From NCBI GenBank assembly GCA_038209965.1, contig JBBQXF010000161.1:1-7993 (forward strand): a DNA stretch of 7,993 nt, read 5' to 3'. Shown piece by piece: positions 5,968-7,993 of the stretch. Each line of letters opens with the position of its first letter. The first letter of the stretch is position 1. The notes below the pieces were generated by a model that was not told where the DNA came from, did not search any database, and saw only the letters and a list, made by a program, of their open reading frames with translations. The position numbers and the translations under genes were made by a program. The DNA comes from JALONO01 sp038209965 (GTDB lineage: Bacteria; Bacteroidota; Bacteroidia; Cytophagales; Thermoflexibacteraceae).

Positions 5968-6011
5968 CTCCAAGCATTTGTAACTCTTGGAGGGTTTAAA
6001 ATTGCAACCCT
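5968..6011. repeat. Two overlapping inverted repeats in the gntR-aroA gap
   Basis: CTCCAAG (5968-5974) pairs with CTTGGAG (5986-5992) around an 11-base loop. AGGGTT (5991-5996) pairs with AACCCT (6006-6011) around a 9-base loop. The two stems share bases 5991-5992, so they cannot both form fully. They lie upstream of both the gntR and aroA promoter boxes, and hence probably outside either transcript. They may be a protein-binding site or a remnant terminator; no function can be assigned. Confidence 0.35.
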
Positions 6012-6096
6012 AAAGACCAGTCCTTAATTTCTGGCAGGTTCACCATTTGCCAAAAAGCGGGTGCCGAGCCACCATCGCAATTCTCCCCCAATAGCA

Positions 6097-6104
6097 TAGC
6101 TTTG
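6097..6104 (+). promoter_or_regulatory. Putative -7 box of the aroA promoter
   Basis: TAGCTTTG matches TAnnTTTG exactly and would start transcription near 6108, about 20 bases before the ATG at 6128. No TTG lies at the expected -33 distance (6071-6078 reads ACCATCGC), so this is only half a promoter. Its last base is the G of the in-frame GTG at 6104, which argues against that codon as start. Confidence 0.4.
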
Positions 6105-6127
6105 TGGCCCAACCCAGCGTTGAACGT

Positions 6128-7366
6128 ATGACATTGAGCCACCTTAAATCAGCCACTTCGGTGGCAGTGCACCACCCCAGCCGACTCCTGCGGGCGGACA
6201 TCCAACTTCCCGCCTCCAAAAGCGAGAGCAACCGCGCCCTGATCATTGCCGCGCTGTGCCAGCAAGCTTGTGAACTGACCAACTTGGCCGAAGCCCGCGA
6301 CACGGTCACCATGCAGCGGCTGCTCGGCTCGCCCGACCTCATGCTCGACGTGCTGGATGCCGGTACAACCATGCGTTTTCTGGCGGCTTGGTGCGTGGCC
6401 ACCCACCGCCAAGCGGTGCTCACGGGCAGTGCCCGCATGAAAGAACGGCCCATTTCGGTGCTGGTCGATGCCCTGCGGGAGTTGGGCGCCACCATCGATT
6501 ACTTGGAAAACGAAGGCTATCCACCGATCAAGATCCAACGATTTGAGCTGGCCCGCAACCAAGTGGCCATTCGGGGCGATGTGAGCAGTCAGTACATTTC
6601 GGCCCTATTAATGGTGGCCCCGGTATTGCCCGGTGGCTTGACCCTCAAGCTGGTCGGCAGAGTAGCCTCCCGCCCTTACATCGAGATGACCCTCCAATTG
6701 ATGGAAAACTTTGGCGTGGGCCACACTTGGCAAGACAATACTATCCAAATTGCCGAACAGCCCTACACAGCCTCCACCTACGCCGTGGAATCGGACTGGT
6801 CGGCGGCCAGCTACTGGTTTAGCATGGTGGCCTTGGCCGAGGAAGCCGAAGTGCGGTTGCTGGGCCTCAAATCGGCCTCGCTGCAGGGTGACCGGGAGAT
6901 TGCAAAGATCATGGCCCACTTGGGCGTGAAAACCACATTTGAGGCGGGCGGTATTTTATTGACCAAAATCCCGGCGGAACCCGCCTTGGAATGGGATTTT
7001 TCGCATTGCCCCGACTTGGCCCAAACCATTGCAGTAGTGGGCGCGGCCAAGGGTATTGGCCTGAAAATGAAGGGCTTGGAAAGTTTGCGGATCAAAGAGA
7101 CCGATCGGACGGCGGCCCTCCAAGCCGAACTGGCCCGGTTCGGGATCGCCACCGAGGCCATTGGCGACACCGAACTGCACGTTGCCCCGGGGGGCATCCG
7201 TTCATCAGGCGAACTGGTGCGCACCTACAAAGACCACCGGATGGCAATGGCCTTTGCGCCGCTGGGCCTGCTTTTTGGCATCGAGATTGAGCGGCCCGAA
7301 GTGGTGGACAAGTCTTATCCCCGCTTCTGGAGCGACCTTGCCCAAGCTGGTTTCGAGATTCATTGA
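6128..7366 (+). CDS. aroA: 3-phosphoshikimate 1-carboxyvinyltransferase (EPSP synthase)
   Basis: A 412-residue cytoplasmic enzyme joining phosphoenolpyruvate to shikimate 3-phosphate in the sixth step of the shikimate pathway to chorismate and aromatic amino acids. Visible motifs: LPASKSESNRA with substrate lysine K31 (27-37), DAGTTMRFL (77-85), RPISVL (107-112), SSQYISALL (153-161), SDWSAASY (222-229), PDLAQT with catalytic D296, RIKETDR (321-327; E324, R327), KDHRMAM (368-374) and the K395 region (DKSYPRFW). These match E. coli D313, E341, R344, R386 and K411. By alignment, the residue equivalent to E. coli P101 is F84. I chose the ATG at 6128 because a GTG eight codons upstream (6104) touches a -7 promoter box. 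It is divergent from gntR and followed, 99 bases on, by the ferredoxin gene, which has its own promoter. No other shikimate gene is nearby. Confidence 0.95.
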   Translation: MTLSHLKSATSVAVHHPSRLLRADIQLPASKSESNRALIIAALCQQACELTNLAEARDTVTMQRLLGSPDLMLDVLDAGTTMRFLAAWCVATHRQAVLTGSARMKERPISVLVDALRELGATIDYLENEGYPPIKIQRFELARNQVAIRGDVSSQYISALLMVAPVLPGGLTLKLVGRVASRPYIEMTLQLMENFGVGHTWQDNTIQIAEQPYTASTYAVESDWSAASYWFSMVALAEEAEVRLLGLKSASLQGDREIAKIMAHLGVKTTFEAGGILLTKIPAEPALEWDFSHCPDLAQTIAVVGAAKGIGLKMKGLESLRIKETDRTAALQAELARFGIATEAIGDTELHVAPGGIRSSGELVRTYKDHRMAMAFAPLGLLFGIEIERPEVVDKSYPRFWSDLAQAGFEIH

Positions 7367-7384
7367 CCTTTTTTTCCTAATTAC

Positions 7385-7415
7385 TTGCCCGAAAACGTTG
7401 GCCACCGTAAATTTG
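7385..7415 (+). promoter_or_regulatory. Bacteroidota-type promoter of the ferredoxin gene
   Basis: TTG at 7385-7387, a 20-base spacer and TAAATTTG at 7408-7415 form a complete -33/-7 pair. Transcription would start near 7419, leaving a leader of about 47 bases. The gene is thus expected to be transcribed independently of aroA, although no hairpin separates the two. Confidence 0.6.
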
Positions 7416-7452
7416 TGGCTTAAACAGTTTGTTAATAACCAGATTTCAACCT

Positions 7453-7458
7453 GAGGGA
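7453..7458 (+). promoter_or_regulatory. Shine-Dalgarno-like site of the ferredoxin gene
   Basis: GAGGGA ends seven bases before the ATG at 7466 and can pair partly with the 16S rRNA tail. It is the only convincing Shine-Dalgarno-like sequence before a gene in this window, which may reflect high expression of the ferredoxin. Confidence 0.4.
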
Positions 7459-7465
7459 ATGTACA

Positions 7466-7819
7466 ATGGCGATCATGATTACGGACGAGTGCATCAATTG
7501 CGGAGCCTGTGAACCAGAATGCCCCAATACTGCTATTTATGAGGGCGGGGTGGAATGGACATGGGCAGGCGGCACGAGTTTGACCAACGTAGAAATGGAA
7601 GGCGGGGTGATCATTGATGGCAATGCCACCCAAACGCCGGTTTCCGACGAATTTTATTACATTGTCACCGATAAATGTACCGAATGTGTGGGCTTCCACG
7701 AGGAACCGCAATGCGCCGCCGTTTGCCCGGTGGATTGCTGCGTGGCCGATCCCGAAGCGGTGGAGAGCAAGACCGAACTGCTCGGCAAAAAAGCTTGGCT
7801 CCACGCCGAGGCCGTTTAA
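7466..7819 (+). CDS. 2[4Fe-4S] ferredoxin, Allochromatium type
   Basis: A 117-residue soluble low-potential electron carrier predicted to hold two [4Fe-4S] clusters. The first binding motif is classical: C9, C12, C15 and C19 followed by proline (CxxCxxCxxxCP). The second is C71, C74, C83, C87 then proline; its eight-residue gap between the second and third cysteines (VGFHEEPQ) is the insertion typical of Allochromatium-type ferredoxins. Two further cysteines (C91, C92) follow in CPVDCCV. About 50 residues separate the two motifs, including an acidic, aromatic and glycine-rich stretch (25-65), longer than in short clostridial ferredoxins. A C-terminal helix follows. Its redox partner cannot be deduced from context. 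It has its own promoter, a Shine-Dalgarno-like site and a downstream hairpin, so it is probably monocistronic. The antisense ORF at 7205-7804 is a shadow. Confidence 0.95.
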   Translation: MAIMITDECINCGACEPECPNTAIYEGGVEWTWAGGTSLTNVEMEGGVIIDGNATQTPVSDEFYYIVTDKCTECVGFHEEPQCAAVCPVDCCVADPEAVESKTELLGKKAWLHAEAV

Positions 7820-7826
7820 ACAATTT

Positions 7827-7860
7827 CCGCCGCAAAGGGCTGCCCAGCCTCTTGCGGCGG
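7827..7860. terminator. Hairpin after the ferredoxin gene, between convergent genes
   Basis: CCGCCGCAA (7827-7835) pairs with TTGCGGCGG (7852-7860). After one A-C mismatch, five more pairs (7837-7841 with 7846-7850, including one G-U) extend the stem to a four-base loop. It starts eight bases after the ferredoxin stop. No U-run follows on the plus strand beyond TTTT at 7866-7869. It probably ends the ferredoxin mRNA and may also act on the convergent gene. Confidence 0.65.
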
Positions 7861-7933
7861 CACCAGTTTTGGCATCCTCGCCGCTGTGGGTTCCCCGACC
7901 TCAAGCAAGCCGGTTCCTAGCCACACTCACCAC

Positions 7934-7993
7934 TCAACTGTACAATACCTTAAAGACGAGTTCTTTCAAAATATCCCCCTCTTCCATATCGGC
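7934..7993 (-). CDS. Partial CDS, C-terminal 19 residues of an unidentified protein
   Basis: On the minus strand the frame entering from the right edge encodes ADMEEGDILKELVFKVLYS before a TGA at 7936-7934. The alternation of acidic, hydrophobic and basic residues looks like a real amphipathic C-terminal helix. The position fits a gene converging on the ferredoxin with a hairpin between them. Too little is visible to name a family. Other frames here give no better candidate. Confidence 0.45.
   Translation of the reverse strand, partial: ADMEEGDILKELVFKVLYS

Noticed and set aside
5857..5973. TTG-initiated 39-residue N-terminal extension of the GntR regulator
   Set aside because: It runs through both gntR promoters and the operator, and it precedes the normal start of the winged-helix domain.
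7205..7804. Minus-strand 199-codon ORF spanning the ends of aroA and the ferredoxin gene
   Set aside because: It crosses two well-identified genes and their promoter on the opposite strand and shows no family motifs.
1..7993. Defence system, CRISPR array, tRNA, rRNA or riboswitch
   Set aside because: Scanning found no repeat-spacer pattern, cloverleaf or known aptamer-like conserved core, and no nuclease, methylase or toxin-like gene.

Overview
The window looks like a chromosomal housekeeping stretch of a Bacteroidota bacterium, possibly Saprospiria-like (inference). The main reason is promoter grammar. Several intergenic gaps carry the Bacteroidota -7 box TAnnTTTG, with a TTG or TTTG -33 box 20-23 bases upstream in most cases. 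Shine-Dalgarno sequences are mostly absent. Coding DNA is moderately GC-rich, while the first ~148 bases are about 28% GC.

Layout, left to right. Bases 1-88 (minus) hold the start of a truncated ORF that resembles the N-terminus of IS630-type transposases. Next is a class-3-like aldehyde dehydrogenase (146-1585, minus), divergent from an M20D metal-dependent amidohydrolase (1777-2958, plus). The amidohydrolase ends in a perfect 14-bp hairpin and converges on a small unrecognised protein (2995-3312, minus). A PlsC-type acyltransferase (3413-4201, minus) follows. Then come deoC (4339-5094) and a GntR/HutC-UTRA regulator (5137-5856). Both are on the minus strand, in the transcription order gntR-deoC, and a strong intrinsic terminator follows deoC. 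Divergent from gntR lie aroA (EPSP synthase, 6128-7366, plus) and a 2[4Fe-4S] ferredoxin (7466-7819, plus). A hairpin after the ferredoxin separates it from the last 19 codons of an unidentified convergent gene (7934-7993, minus).

How the genes work together. The one clear regulatory unit is gntR-deoC, with a 42-base gap and one terminator. A GTMTAKAC-class operator at 5879-5892 overlaps the -33 box of a gntR promoter whose transcript would start at or next to the ATG. This predicts an autorepressed, leaderless gntR-deoC operon for deoxyribose-phosphate breakdown. The other genes (lipid synthesis, shikimate pathway, electron transfer, aldehyde oxidation, N-acyl amino acid hydrolysis) look like independent transcription units.

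I see no defence system, CRISPR array, RNA gene or clearly new multi-gene system. The most informative observations are regulatory: the operator/promoter overlap, the duplicated promoter block upstream of gntR, and -7 boxes that show three non-ATG starts to be too far upstream.
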